A stretch of 50,906 nt of DNA, taken from Methylacidiphilum caldifontis. GTDB taxonomy: Bacteria; Verrucomicrobiota; Verrucomicrobiia; Methylacidiphilales; CAMAQI01. The stretch spans positions 1 through 50,906 of the forward strand of contig CAMCSM010000006.1 in the NCBI GenBank assembly GCA_945877805.1. The letters are read 5' to 3'. The translations under genes and the position numbers were made by a program. Below, piece by piece: positions 42,332-50,906 of this stretch (positions within the stretch are counted from its first letter, which is position 1; each line of letters begins with the position of its first letter). Under the pieces are notes generated by a model that saw only the letters and a program-made list of their open reading frames with translations, was not told the DNA's origin and ran no database searches.

Positions 42332-44977
42332 ATGATCGATCCTGAATCAACGCGACTTTCGGAGGATGCTTCTCGGAAATTTAATTGGAAGCGTTGGGGG
42401 CCGTATCTTTCGGAACGTCAATGGGGAACGGTACGGGAGGATTATTCTGCCGAGGGGACCTGTTGGGAGTATTTTCCTTTCGAGCACTCCCACCTTCGAT
42501 CCTATCGATGGGGAGAGGATGGTCTTTTTGGAATTACCGATCGCCAGTGTCGACTCTGTTTTTCGATCGGGCTCTGGAATGAAAAAGATCCAATTTTAAA
42601 AGAGCGTCTCTTTGGGCTCACGGGTCCTCAGGGTAATCATGGTGAGGATGTCAAAGAGTGCTATTACTATCTTGATTCAACACCGACCCATTCCTACATG
42701 AAGGGGCTGTATAAATATCCGCAGAAAGCATTTCCATATCAAAATTTAAAAGAGGAAAATCAGCGCCGAGGAAAAAACGATGCAGAGTATGAACTAGAGG
42801 ATACCGGGGTTTTTTCAGAGAACCGTTATCACGATGTTCAGGTCGAATATGCTAAAGCCTCGGCCGATGATATTTTGATTCGAGTGACTCTTTCGAATCG
42901 AGGCCCCGAAGCCGCGACGCTTCATTTTTTGCCGACGCTATGGTTTCGCAATACCTGGTCGTGGGGATGTACTCATGAGGGGTGTGAGATGAAGCCAAGG
43001 CTTTCGATTAAGGATCATCAGACGGTACAGACTCAGTTTTCAAGTCTTGGTGATTTCCGTTTTTCTGCCGAGACGGAGACTCACGGGAAGCCCACTTTTC
43101 TTTTTACGGATAACGAATCCAATTATGAGTCCCTTTTCGGTTCTCTCAATGTTCAGCCCTATGTTAAAGATGCCTTTCATCGGTGGTTAATTCAGGGGCA
43201 AAAGAGCGCGGTGAATCCGAAGCAAACGGGAACAAAATGTGCCGCTCATTGGAAGGTGGAGCTTCAAGCAGGAGAGTCGAAGAGTTTCAGTTTTCGGCTG
43301 ACGACTCTGAACGAGGCCTCGAACTTTCCCTTTGGAAAGGAGTTTGAGAGTTGTTTTCAAAAAAGAATTTCAGAGGCCGATCGTTTTTATAAACTTACTG
43401 AGCGAAAGAGCCATTCGGAGGATGCGGAACTTGTCGCTCGTCAAGCCTATGCAGGGCTTTTGTGGTCGAAACAGTTTTATCATTTTGCGGTTCGAGATTG
43501 GATGCAGGGCGATCCGGATCAGCCACGTCCTCCCGCCTCAAGAACCAAGGGAAGGAACCGAGAGTGGACGCATCTTTTTAATCGCGACATCATCTCGATG
43601 CCGGATAAGTGGGAATATCCTTGGTATGCGGCTTGGGATCTCGCCTTTCATACGGTTGCTTTTGCGAAGATCGATCCGGAATTTTCAAAGGATCAACTCC
43701 TGCTTTTAATGCGTGAATGGTATATGCATCCCAATGGTCAAATTCCGGCTTATGAATTTGAATTTGGAGATGTGAATCCACCGGTTCATGCTTGGGCCTG
43801 TTGGCGTGTTTATAAAATGACTGCGCCTAAAGGAAAACGGGATCGTGATTTCCTGAGTCGCTCATTTCATAAGCTTCTTCTGAATTTCACCTGGTGGGTG
43901 AATCGTAAAGATCCCGAGGGTCGTAATATCTTTGGGGGCGGTTTTCTGGGGTTAGATAATATCGGAATCTTCGATCGATCGAAACCCCTTCCCGGCGGAG
44001 GGCATCTCGCTCAGGCGGATGGCACGGCATGGATGGCTTTTTATTGTCTGACGATGCTTAATATGGCTCTTGAGTTAGCGACTTATGATCCCAGCTACGA
44101 AGATGTTGCTTCGAAATTTTTCGAGCACTTTGTTTCCATTGTCAGCGCCATCAACACGATGGGAGGATGTGGTCTTTGGGATGATATCGACGGTTTTTAC
44201 TACGATCAATTGCGCTTTGATCATAATGAATCGATGACATTGCGAGTCCGTTCCGCGGTCGGAATTATCCCACTTTTTGCGGTGGAGATTTTACAGGACT
44301 CTGTTCTTGAAAAGCTCCCAGGATTCCGCAAACGGATGGAATGGTTCCTGAATCATGAAAAAGAGCTTGCTCAGCATGTCACCGTGAAAAAGAATGGGGA
44401 GACGACCTTGCGATTGCTTTCGATTCCCTCCAAAGAACAGCTACAAAGAGTGTTGCGCTATGTTTTTGATGAAGAGGAGTTTTTGAGCCCTTACGGAGTT
44501 CGATCCATGTCGCGCTTCCACTCTAAAAATCCATATCAGATTCATATTAAAGGGGATGAATATTCGGTGGGATATGATCCGGGTGAGTCGACTTCTGGAT
44601 TGTTTGGGGGGAATTCAAATTGGCGTGGACCGATCTGGTTTCCGATTAACTATTTATTGATTGAGGCATTAGAAAGATATCATCGATTCTACGGCGACTC
44701 TTTTACAATCGAAGCTCCTTATGGATCAGGGAAAATGATTACCTTGAGAGAGGCTTCGCGGAAACTTTCTCATCGTTTGTGTTCTTTATTTCTTAAAGAT
44801 AAAGAGGGAAGACGGGCGGCTCATGGAGAAAGTACTCAATATCAAGCCGATCCTCAGTGGAAAGATCTTGTCTTGTTCCACGAATATTTCCATGGAGAGA
44901 CAGGCAAGGGATTGGGGGCGAGTCATCAAACCGGATGGACAGCGCTCGTTGCTCGTTTGATCGAAGATGTTGAGTGA
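42332..44977 (+). CDS. GH63-type glucosidase-like glycoside hydrolase
   Basis: A large cytoplasmic-type enzyme of 881 residues without signal peptide. The N-terminal part (1-330) is beta-rich; the rest is an (alpha/alpha)6 barrel of the MGH1/GH63 group. Recognisable segments include WGPYLSERQWGTVREDYS at the start, KWEYPWYAAWDLAFH, the acidic EFEFGDVNPPVHAWA and GGNSNWRGPIWFPINYLLIE. Bacterial relatives cleave alpha-glucosides such as glucosylglycerate or mannosylglycerate; the substrate here is unknown. GAGGG lies 11 bases before the ATG. It stands alone behind the conserved leader element. Confidence 0.85.
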   Translation: MIDPESTRLSEDASRKFNWKRWGPYLSERQWGTVREDYSAEGTCWEYFPFEHSHLRSYRWGEDGLFGITDRQCRLCFSIGLWNEKDPILKERLFGLTGPQGNHGEDVKECYYYLDSTPTHSYMKGLYKYPQKAFPYQNLKEENQRRGKNDAEYELEDTGVFSENRYHDVQVEYAKASADDILIRVTLSNRGPEAATLHFLPTLWFRNTWSWGCTHEGCEMKPRLSIKDHQTVQTQFSSLGDFRFSAETETHGKPTFLFTDNESNYESLFGSLNVQPYVKDAFHRWLIQGQKSAVNPKQTGTKCAAHWKVELQAGESKSFSFRLTTLNEASNFPFGKEFESCFQKRISEADRFYKLTERKSHSEDAELVARQAYAGLLWSKQFYHFAVRDWMQGDPDQPRPPASRTKGRNREWTHLFNRDIISMPDKWEYPWYAAWDLAFHTVAFAKIDPEFSKDQLLLLMREWYMHPNGQIPAYEFEFGDVNPPVHAWACWRVYKMTAPKGKRDRDFLSRSFHKLLLNFTWWVNRKDPEGRNIFGGGFLGLDNIGIFDRSKPLPGGGHLAQADGTAWMAFYCLTMLNMALELATYDPSYEDVASKFFEHFVSIVSAINTMGGCGLWDDIDGFYYDQLRFDHNESMTLRVRSAVGIIPLFAVEILQDSVLEKLPGFRKRMEWFLNHEKELAQHVTVKKNGETTLRLLSIPSKEQLQRVLRYVFDEEEFLSPYGVRSMSRFHSKNPYQIHIKGDEYSVGYDPGESTSGLFGGNSNWRGPIWFPINYLLIEALERYHRFYGDSFTIEAPYGSGKMITLREASRKLSHRLCSLFLKDKEGRRAAHGESTQYQADPQWKDLVLFHEYFHGETGKGLGASHQTGWTALVARLIEDVE

Positions 44978-45012
44978 TTTTAAATCGAGCGAGATTTTAA
45001 AGAATAGCGTTG

Positions 45013-45034
45013 GTATACTAACTGGTCAGTATAC
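45013..45034. promoter_or_regulatory. Palindrome upstream of the HEPN/MNT module
   Basis: GTATACT-(8 bases)-AGTATAC is a perfect 7-bp inverted repeat 86 bases before the HEPN start. TATACT within the first arm and at 45030-45035 resembles a -10 element, so a protein bound here would block the promoter. It is a likely autoregulatory operator. Confidence 0.5.
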
Positions 45035-45119
45035 TTCGAGTTCTTGCCAAAGACGTTCTGTGAGGTAAAATAAGAATGTTCGAGTAAGCCTTCAAAAATA
45101 CTTATGGGAGAGCCTCATC

Positions 45120-45530
45120 ATGTCTGACATTCGATGGAAACAACGATTTAATAACTACTGCAAAGCTTTTCAGCGACTTGCCGATGCGGTAGCATTGTCG
45201 CAATCACGCGAGTTAACTGACTTAGAGCAGCAGGGATTAATCCAAAGTTTCGAGTTTACCCATGAACTTGCTTGGAATGTGTTGAAAGATTTTCTGGAAG
45301 AGAAAGGAATCGTCGGTCTTATTGGATCAAAAGATGCGACCCGATCTGCTTTTAAGAACGGATTAATTGAGGATGGGGAGAGCTGGATGAAAATGATCGA
45401 AGATCGTAATAAAACCTCCCATACCTACGATCTTACTGTAGCGAAAGCCGTAGCAGAGAATATCTTGAAACGATATAGTCTGGCATTTGAACAGATGTTA
45501 CAAAAATTTACCATTTTGAATAACGAATGA
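45120..45530 (+). CDS. HEPN-family (HI0074-like) toxin of a HEPN/MNT module
   Basis: A 136-residue helical protein of the 'nucleotidyltransferase substrate-binding' HI0074 family, a HEPN relative. The conserved R-x4-H-x-Y motif is R96-NKTS-H101-T-Y103, the RNase site of HepT-type toxins; the tyrosine is AMP-modified by the partner MntA in characterised systems. Other family segments are FEFTHELAWNVLKDFLEEKG and DATRSAFKNGLI. It overlaps the downstream MNT gene by four bases (ATGA), the usual arrangement. Confidence 0.87.
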   Translation: MSDIRWKQRFNNYCKAFQRLADAVALSQSRELTDLEQQGLIQSFEFTHELAWNVLKDFLEEKGIVGLIGSKDATRSAFKNGLIEDGESWMKMIEDRNKTSHTYDLTVAKAVAENILKRYSLAFEQMLQKFTILNNE

Positions 45531-45871
45531 ATGATCAAATCATGAAATTCGGTCTTCCCCTCAGTGTGATCGAGAAAATTTGCGCAGTTTTTGTAAATTT
45601 TCCGGAGATTGAAAAAGCGATCCTCTACGGGTCGCGTGCCAAAGGAAATTTTAAGACCGGTTCCGATATTGATCTAACGCTTTTCGGTGAAAAACTAAAT
45701 TCTTCTTGGAGCGGAAAGATCGCTGAGGCATTGGATGATTTATTGTTACCGTACACCATCGATCTCTCGATCTATACCGAACTCAATCATGCCAAATTAC
45801 AGGAACATATTGATCGTGTCGGGGTTGTTTTTTATCAGAGTCTTCGTACCCATGAGACAGATCTCTCTTGA
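45527..45871 (+). CDS. MNT-type nucleotidyltransferase antitoxin
   Basis: A 114-residue minimal nucleotidyltransferase. The signature is G35-S36 followed by D47-I-D49 (YGSRAKGNFKTGSDIDLTLFG), the GS-x10-DxD motif; a third acidic residue probably lies in the TIDLSIY strand (residues about 82-88). MntA proteins silence the HEPN toxin by adding AMP to its tyrosine. Complete catalytic residues and translational coupling to the HEPN gene support a working pair. Convergent with rarA. Confidence 0.87.
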   Translation: MNDQIMKFGLPLSVIEKICAVFVNFPEIEKAILYGSRAKGNFKTGSDIDLTLFGEKLNSSWSGKIAEALDDLLLPYTIDLSIYTELNHAKLQEHIDRVGVVFYQSLRTHETDLS

Positions 45872-45890
45872 ACTCAAAGAGGATCCCTTT

Positions 45891-47225
45891 CTACGGCTTT
45901 CTTGATTCCTGAATCGCTTTCCAACGAGCAAGGCGTTCGGAGATGATCTTTTCGTAGCCCTTTACCGTCGGCTTGTAGAACGTCACTCCCTTGACCCCGA
46001 AGTCGTGAGAGGAGATTCCCTCTTCGGCCTCATGGCTGTAGTCATATCCTTTTCCGTTCCCCAAAAGCTGTTTGCTGGATCCTCCGGTGCTTCGGAGTTT
46101 ACGAGGAACCTCTAAGGTCGGATGCGTTCGTAGATGGGCGAGGGCGGCATCAATCGCGGTGTAGGCAGAGTTACTTTTAGCAGCGGTTGCCAAATAAAGG
46201 GTGGCTTGACTGAGAATAATGCGTCCCTCCGGCATACCGATAAATTCGACCGCCTGCTGTGCGGCTACAGCGAGGGGGAGGGCTTGGGGATCGGCGAGTC
46301 CGATATCCTCGGAGGCGAGGATAACGATTCGTCGCGCAATGAAGCGAGGATCCTCTCCGGCTTCAATCATTTTGGCGAGCCAGTAGAGAGCGGCATCCGG
46401 ATCGCTTCCACGAACTGATTTAATAAAGGCCGATATCGTATCGTAATGTTGATCCTCATCCCGATCATAGAGGACGAGTTTGCGTTGAACGCAGGCCTCG
46501 ATAATTTCACGAGTGAGAACGGTTTTTTCATCTGCTTCGCCAGGAGTGGTCGTCAGGGCGGCGACCTCAAGAGCATTGAGGAGTCGACGGGCATCTCCTT
46601 CGGCGGTTTGAATGAGATGTCTCTTGGCTTCCGGATCGATGGTGAGGTTAAAGCTTCCGAGTCCCCGTTCGGGATCGGTAAGGACGCGCTCCAGTAAGGT
46701 TTCAAGGCTTTCAGGGGAAAGCGGCTCAAGCTGAAAAACTTGTGAGCGAGAGACAAGGGGGCCGGTGATGAAAAAGGAGGGATTATGAGTCGTCGCTCCA
46801 ATCAGTCGAATCGTTCCCTGTTCGACATCCGGAAGAAGGACATCCTGTTGGGATTTACTAAAACGATGAAGTTCATCGACAAAGAGAATCGTCTTCATTT
46901 GATGATGACGGAGGCGTTGAACCGCTTGGGCGATCGTCGCTCGAACTTGTTGAACTGAGGCCTCCACGGCGTTGAGACGTTCAAAGTGCGATTCGGTCCG
47001 ATGGGCGATCAGTTCAGCCAAAGAGGTTTTTCCAGTTCCCGGAGGACCAAAAAGAATGATCGAGGTGATGCGATCCGATTCGATGAGTCTTCGTAACGGT
47101 TTTCCCTGGCCAAGGAGGTGGGATTGACCGATATATTCGTCGAGATTTCGGGGACGAAACCGTGCCGCGAGCGGTTGATTTTTTTGAATGGCTATTTTTT
47201 CGCCTGCGGAAAAGAGATCAGACAT
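45891..47225 (-). CDS. rarA: Replication-associated recombination protein A (AAA+ ATPase)
   Basis: A clamp-loader-like AAA+ protein that acts at stalled replication forks. From ATG 47225 it has 444 residues: the family N-terminus LAARFRPRNLDEYIGQSHLL, Walker A FGPPGTGKTS, Walker B ILFVDELHRFSKSQQD, then the C-terminal tetramerisation region (SDPDAALYWLAKMIEAGEDP; GMPEGRIILSQA). A longer frame to 47264 overlaps apaG and is not favoured. It ends 19 bases before the convergent MNT gene. Confidence 0.94.
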   Translation of the reverse strand: MSDLFSAGEKIAIQKNQPLAARFRPRNLDEYIGQSHLLGQGKPLRRLIESDRITSIILFGPPGTGKTSLAELIAHRTESHFERLNAVEASVQQVRATIAQAVQRLRHHQMKTILFVDELHRFSKSQQDVLLPDVEQGTIRLIGATTHNPSFFITGPLVSRSQVFQLEPLSPESLETLLERVLTDPERGLGSFNLTIDPEAKRHLIQTAEGDARRLLNALEVAALTTTPGEADEKTVLTREIIEACVQRKLVLYDRDEDQHYDTISAFIKSVRGSDPDAALYWLAKMIEAGEDPRFIARRIVILASEDIGLADPQALPLAVAAQQAVEFIGMPEGRIILSQATLYLATAAKSNSAYTAIDAALAHLRTHPTLEVPRKLRSTGGSSKQLLGNGKGYDYSHEAEEGISSHDFGVKGVTFYKPTVKGYEKIISERLARWKAIQESRKP

Positions 47226-47229
47226 AGGT

Positions 47230-47631
47230 CTACACCGTGAATTCTTGAGGGGGGTGCATCTCAAAGAGGGGGATGCGAGTGAAGATCGGTTTTTTCTCTC
47301 CCGTGAGTCCGAAGTAGGCCCCCTCGGCGATGCTTTCGGTGAGGATTAAATGGTAGCTTTCGTAGGTGAATTTCTCGCCAGGAGGAAGTTCTGGGGTTTT
47401 GCCGACGACTCCGTCCCCTTCGACGACTTCCACTCGACCGGATTTATCACGAATAATCCATTTGCGACCAAAAATTTTCACGGTTTCAGGGCTGAGGTTC
47501 TCAATGGTGATCGTATAACGGAAGGCATACGGACGGTCAGGAGGCGCTTGAGCTTGGGGGTCGTACTGGATGGAATCGACGCTGACATGAAGTCCTTTTA
47601 ACTCGTGGATCTCTTGATTTGCGTTTTTCAT
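47230..47631 (-). CDS. apaG: ApaG-domain protein
   Basis: A 133-residue ApaG protein with an immunoglobulin-like beta fold. The pattern YAFRYTITIENLSPETVKIFGR, RKWIIRDKSGRVEVVEGDGVVG and the proline-rich FEMHPPQEF are specific to this family. In E. coli, apaG lies in an operon affecting cobalt resistance and Ap4A, but the biochemical role is not settled. It is directly upstream of rarA (four bases between). Confidence 0.93.
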   Translation of the reverse strand: MKNANQEIHELKGLHVSVDSIQYDPQAQAPPDRPYAFRYTITIENLSPETVKIFGRKWIIRDKSGRVEVVEGDGVVGKTPELPPGEKFTYESYHLILTESIAEGAYFGLTGEKKPIFTRIPLFEMHPPQEFTV

Positions 47632-47733
47632 CCGGAGGGGAAGATTATCACAGAGTTTGAGAAGGACAAATGAATTTAAAATTTCACATTCCTTTCGTTG
47701 CTTTTTTAAAGTCGATCATTACAGTCGTTCGGC

Positions 47734-49653
47734 ATGAGTTTAAATGACAACGGTTGGGATGTATCAAAAGCGGCAGCGACTTACAATATAGCGGGATGGG
47801 GGGATGAATATTTTAATGTGAATTCCAAAGGGTTTGTCATTGTTAAGCCTGACCCATCAAAGGCGACGGAGATCGAGCTGCATTCGGTGATGAAGGAGGC
47901 GATCGAGAGGGGATTGAAGACTCCGTTACTTCTTCGTTTTCAAGATTTATTACAACATCGAGTACGGACCTTGAACGAGGCCTTTGCGAGTGCGATTCAA
48001 GAGGCTGGGTATCAGGGCTTATACCGAGGGGTTTTTCCGATCAAGGTCAATCAACTGCGGGAAGTGGTTGAGGAGATCGTTGAGGCCGGTATCCCGTATC
48101 ACTACGGAATTGAGGCAGGAAGTAAGCCAGAGCTTTTCGCTGCCTTAGTGATGCATAAAGACCCGGAGAGCTTAGTGATCTGTAATGGCTATAAAGATGC
48201 CCAGTTTATTCAGACCGCTTTATTAGGGACCAAGCTTGGCAAGAAGGTGATCATGGTAGTGGAGAAGCTTGAGGAGCTTCGTCATGTGATTGAGGTTTCT
48301 AAGCAAATTGGAGTGATTCCATGGATCGGAATTCGAGTTCGTTTGCATACCAAGAGTGCCGGAAAATGGGCGCTTTCTGGCGGTGAAGATGCGAAATTTG
48401 GGTTAAACACCGCCGATATTTTAGAGGCAACGCGAATTCTTCAGGAGGCCGGTTTAGAGGAGAGCTTCAAGTTGCTTCATTTTCATATTGGATCTCAGGT
48501 TCCGGATATTCGAACCGTTAAAAAATCGGTTCGGGAAGCAGCTCGTTATTTCGCAAAGATATATCAACATGGCTTTAAGCTGGAGTATATCGATGTCGGT
48601 GGGGGATTAGGAGTGGATTATGATGGATCCCGAACCAACTGCGAAAGCAGTATCAACTATACCCTTTCGGAGTATGCACGGGATATCGTTTATAATATTG
48701 CTGATGTGTTGAATGAAGAAAAGGTCCCCCATCCTCATATCGTCAGTGAAAGCGGACGGGCGATTGTGGCTCATCATTCGGTATTGATCGTCGATGTTTT
48801 TGGAATGATTGAGAAGACCAAGACGACCTCCAATGTAACCTATCCCGCTCCTTGTCATAAATTAGTTCAAGATCTTTTGGATTTACGGCAGACCTTGAAT
48901 AAGAAAAATCGTTTGGAGCATTTTCATGATATGCAACAGATCAAGGAGGATTCTGAGACCCGCTTTGAGCTCGGTCTTTTGGATTTGAAGACTCAGGCTC
49001 AGATTGAGACCTTGTATTGGGAACTCGCCGAGAGCTTAGTCGAACAGTATGAAGGGATGAAGTCAGTCCCTCAGGAGATCCTTCAATTGAAAAACTCTTT
49101 GGGAGATCAATACATTTGTAATTTTTCAGTCTTTCAATCGATGCTCGATCATTGGGCATTGGGACAACTGTTTCCGATTATGCCGATTCATCGTCTTGAG
49201 GAGAAACCGGATTACAACGGCTTTCTGGTCGATATTACTTGCGATTCAGATGGGAAAATTAATAGTTTCATTACCGGAGAGAATAAAATTCAAAAAACAC
49301 TCCCGTTGCACTCTTTAAATGGAGAGCCCTATTGCTTAGGGCTCTTTTTGATGGGGGCCTATCAAGATATTATGGGGGATTTACATAACTTGTTTGGTCG
49401 TGTGAATGAGGCCCATATTTTTCTTGATCCGGATGAGCCGAGTGGATTTTACATCGAGGAGACGATTCCAGGAACGACGATTGGCAGTGTCTTGGCTGAT
49501 GTTCAGTATGATACCGTCAGTTTAGCTCGTGAGATGAAACAGCTGATTGATGCCGCGATTAAAGGGGATGTCATGAAGCCGAGCGAGGGGATGCGTTGGC
49601 TGGAAAGTTATGAAAAAGGATTGAAGTCCTCTACGTATCTTGAGTTTTCGTAA
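47734..49653 (+). CDS. speA: Biosynthetic arginine decarboxylase
   Basis: Decarboxylates arginine to agmatine for polyamine synthesis, using PLP. The 639 residues contain the PLP lysine in RGVFPIKVNQLREVVEEI (near 98), HFHIGSQVPDIRTVKKSV, the phosphate-binding VGGGLGVDYDGSRT and the C-terminal GLFLMGAYQDIMGDLHNLFG. Full length for the SpeA type, which has an inserted helical domain in the middle. It consumes the product of the arg genes at the left of the window. Single gene, divergent from apaG. Confidence 0.96.
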   Translation: MSLNDNGWDVSKAAATYNIAGWGDEYFNVNSKGFVIVKPDPSKATEIELHSVMKEAIERGLKTPLLLRFQDLLQHRVRTLNEAFASAIQEAGYQGLYRGVFPIKVNQLREVVEEIVEAGIPYHYGIEAGSKPELFAALVMHKDPESLVICNGYKDAQFIQTALLGTKLGKKVIMVVEKLEELRHVIEVSKQIGVIPWIGIRVRLHTKSAGKWALSGGEDAKFGLNTADILEATRILQEAGLEESFKLLHFHIGSQVPDIRTVKKSVREAARYFAKIYQHGFKLEYIDVGGGLGVDYDGSRTNCESSINYTLSEYARDIVYNIADVLNEEKVPHPHIVSESGRAIVAHHSVLIVDVFGMIEKTKTTSNVTYPAPCHKLVQDLLDLRQTLNKKNRLEHFHDMQQIKEDSETRFELGLLDLKTQAQIETLYWELAESLVEQYEGMKSVPQEILQLKNSLGDQYICNFSVFQSMLDHWALGQLFPIMPIHRLEEKPDYNGFLVDITCDSDGKINSFITGENKIQKTLPLHSLNGEPYCLGLFLMGAYQDIMGDLHNLFGRVNEAHIFLDPDEPSGFYIEETIPGTTIGSVLADVQYDTVSLAREMKQLIDAAIKGDVMKPSEGMRWLESYEKGLKSSTYLEFS

Positions 49654-49746
49654 ATTAAGAGAACTGCTCACGTTCAAGACGACAAGTCATTAGGGATCGG
49701 CATGTTTCTTGCTTTTCCTCTATTTCCCAAAAAACAGGAGATAAAA

Positions 49747-50187
49747 ATGACAAAGATTGAGATGACGGAGTTGATTTTAGTCGCAAAGAACAAAAAAAAG
49801 AAAAGTTGGACTCAAATTTCAGAGGCGGTGGGGCTATCTGAGGTTTTCATCACCTCCGCCTGTTTAGGTCAAAATAGTGTCGATGCAGAGACCGCTAAAA
49901 AGCTTTGTAAGTTTCTATCCCTTCCTCCTGCCGTTGAAAAGGGACTGCGTGACTATCCAATGAAGGGGCAAACGGAGTACGCGATGAAAGACCCTCTTAT
50001 TTATCGATTTTTAGAGATGATTTATGTCTATGGGCCGACCTTTAAGGAATTGATTCAGGAGAAATTCGGGGATGGGATTATGAGTGCAATAGATTACACC
50101 GCATATCTTGAGAAGGTGGAAGATCCGAAGGGGGATCGAGTCAAGATCACGATGTGCGGAAAATTCTTGCCGTATAAGAAGTGGTAA
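49747..50187 (+). CDS. cynS: Cyanate hydratase
   Basis: Converts cyanate and bicarbonate to carbamate and carbon dioxide, detoxifying cyanate and releasing ammonia. From ATG 49747 (SD CAGGAG, six bases) it has 146 residues, close to the usual 150-156; an upstream ATG at 49702 lacks a ribosome binding site. The N-terminal half is a helix-turn-helix-like bundle, and the catalytic residues are R87, E90 (IYRFLEMIYVYG) and S113 (GDGIMSAIDY). The usual cynR/cynT neighbours are absent. Confidence 0.94.
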   Translation: MTKIEMTELILVAKNKKKKSWTQISEAVGLSEVFITSACLGQNSVDAETAKKLCKFLSLPPAVEKGLRDYPMKGQTEYAMKDPLIYRFLEMIYVYGPTFKELIQEKFGDGIMSAIDYTAYLEKVEDPKGDRVKITMCGKFLPYKKW

Positions 50188-50333
50188 AGAGTCTACAAAA
50201 CTCTCGGGAGAAGATAAATCGATCTCTCTAAAGAAAAGGATCGCAAATTGGCTTCCCCCATCGGGTGAATCTGTATGACGAAATGAAAAAAGCGCTTTTG
50301 ATTTTGTGAATCCATTGCATCATCTGCTCTTTC

Positions 50334-50906
50334 ATGGCTTCTCAAAGTTCATTCGTTCCGTCAAAAGGGGTTTTACGGTCGCTTCTTATTTCCCAGAGAA
50401 ATAACTGGCTTCTTGCGGCCTTTTTTTTTGTTATCAAGAGTTTTCCGGTTTGGGTTCTTCCTTATTTTGTAGGAGTGATGATCGATTCAGCGATTCAGCC
50501 CACTCCTGAAAATAAAAAAATTGGGATCTGGTGTGGAGTTATTCTTACTCTCTTGATTGCGCAAAATCTCCTCACGCATTCGCTCTTCGCCCGTTTTTTA
50601 AGCAGAGGATGTCGTTCGATCCAGTTAGCGCTTCGCTGTCAGCTCATCGAAAAGATTCAACAGCTCTCTCTCTCTTTTCACGAGTCTAAAACAACAGGAA
50701 GACTTCACTCGAAAATTCTCCGGGATGTTGATCAGGTCGAAATGCTGATACGGGTTTGTTTTAATCAGGGATTAGGAGGGATCTGCGGTGTTGTGATTTC
50801 AGTGATCATTTGCGCCTTTAAACAACCGATGATCTTGCTCTATTTTTTTGCGACCATCCCGTTGATTGTTTTTTTGATGCGTTTTTTTAATTCTCGCGTT
50901 TCTCAC
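50334..50906 (+). CDS. ABC exporter, transmembrane domain (partial, cut by window end)
   Basis: An open frame of 191 codons runs off the right edge. It starts MASQSSFVPSKGVLRSLLIS and has hydrophobic spans near 24-42, 59-77, 143-160 and 164-180. The segment FHESKTTGRLHSKILRDVDQVE matches the cytoplasmic coupling region of type-1 exporter permeases, which usually continue into an ATPase domain. Substrate unknown. No good ribosome binding site is seen at the ATG. Confidence 0.75.
   Translation, partial: MASQSSFVPSKGVLRSLLISQRNNWLLAAFFFVIKSFPVWVLPYFVGVMIDSAIQPTPENKKIGIWCGVILTLLIAQNLLTHSLFARFLSRGCRSIQLALRCQLIEKIQQLSLSFHESKTTGRLHSKILRDVDQVEMLIRVCFNQGLGGICGVVISVIICAFKQPMILLYFFATIPLIVFLMRFFNSRVSH

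Noticed and set aside
1-50906. CRISPR arrays, tRNA or rRNA genes, prophage
   Set aside because: No regularly spaced direct repeats, no tRNA-like T-arm in a cloverleaf context, and no phage structural or integrase genes were seen on either strand.

Overview
The window looks like chromosomal DNA of a free-living member of the Verrucomicrobiota (PVC superphylum). This is an inference from three things: the contiguous order rplM-rpsI-argC-argJ-argB-argD-argF, a cupin-type AraC regulator, and a short lysine/alanine-rich histone-H1-like protein. No rRNA, tRNA or CRISPR array was seen. The window opens inside the 3' end of a group II intron and closes inside an ABC transporter gene.

Layout. 1-1143: intron tail, then an AraC-type regulator. 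1155-8632 (minus): complete acetylated arginine pathway from glutamate except argG/argH, transcribed behind rplM-rpsI and interrupted between argB and argD by a VapBC-type toxin-antitoxin pair on the other strand. 8696-10340 (minus): moaA-moaD-moaE for molybdopterin. 10453-21104: a signalling block with a stand-alone receiver protein, two bactofilin-like proteins, an NtrC-type activator, a CheX / double-receiver-STAS operon with two secreted-type proteins, and an HDOD protein followed by a histidine-kinase-like protein. 21236-21343: histone-like mini-gene with a strong terminator. 21615-28110: miaB, nadE, a GGQ release-factor-like gene, an SDR and a GT87-like membrane glycosyltransferase. 28165-37151: an arsenosugar biosynthesis region containing both rSAM-associated glycosyltransferases, an MTA-phosphorylase-like enzyme, a membrane polyferredoxin, an FAD oxidoreductase, ArsM, a PiT-type transporter and ArsS. 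37292-41855 (minus): Ser/Thr kinase-HDOD fusion, alpha/beta hydrolase and oligopeptide-binding lipoprotein. 42332-44977: large GH63-type glycosidase. 45120-45871: HEPN/MNT toxin-antitoxin pair. 45891-50187: rarA, apaG, speA and cynS. 50334-end: ABC exporter.

How the genes fit. In the arsenic region ArsM would methylate arsenite, ArsS would add the adenosyl-derived sugar, the phosphorylase would remove adenine and the glycosyltransferases would finish the sugar. The two redox proteins and the phosphate-type transporter are linked only by position. ArgC/J/B/D/F make citrulline, and SpeA uses arginine.

The most unusual signals are non-coding. A 29-nt block, preceded at two sites by a perfect hairpin with an identical 6-nt loop and a covarying stem, lies upstream of three unrelated genes (NtrC-type activator, HDOD protein, GH63 enzyme). 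A dispersed repeat of about 150 bp has four copies or fragments between 23.0 and 29.9 kb; one copy supplies the stop codon of a gene. Both toxin-antitoxin modules have perfect inverted repeats in their promoter regions, and the VapB transcript appears to be leaderless.
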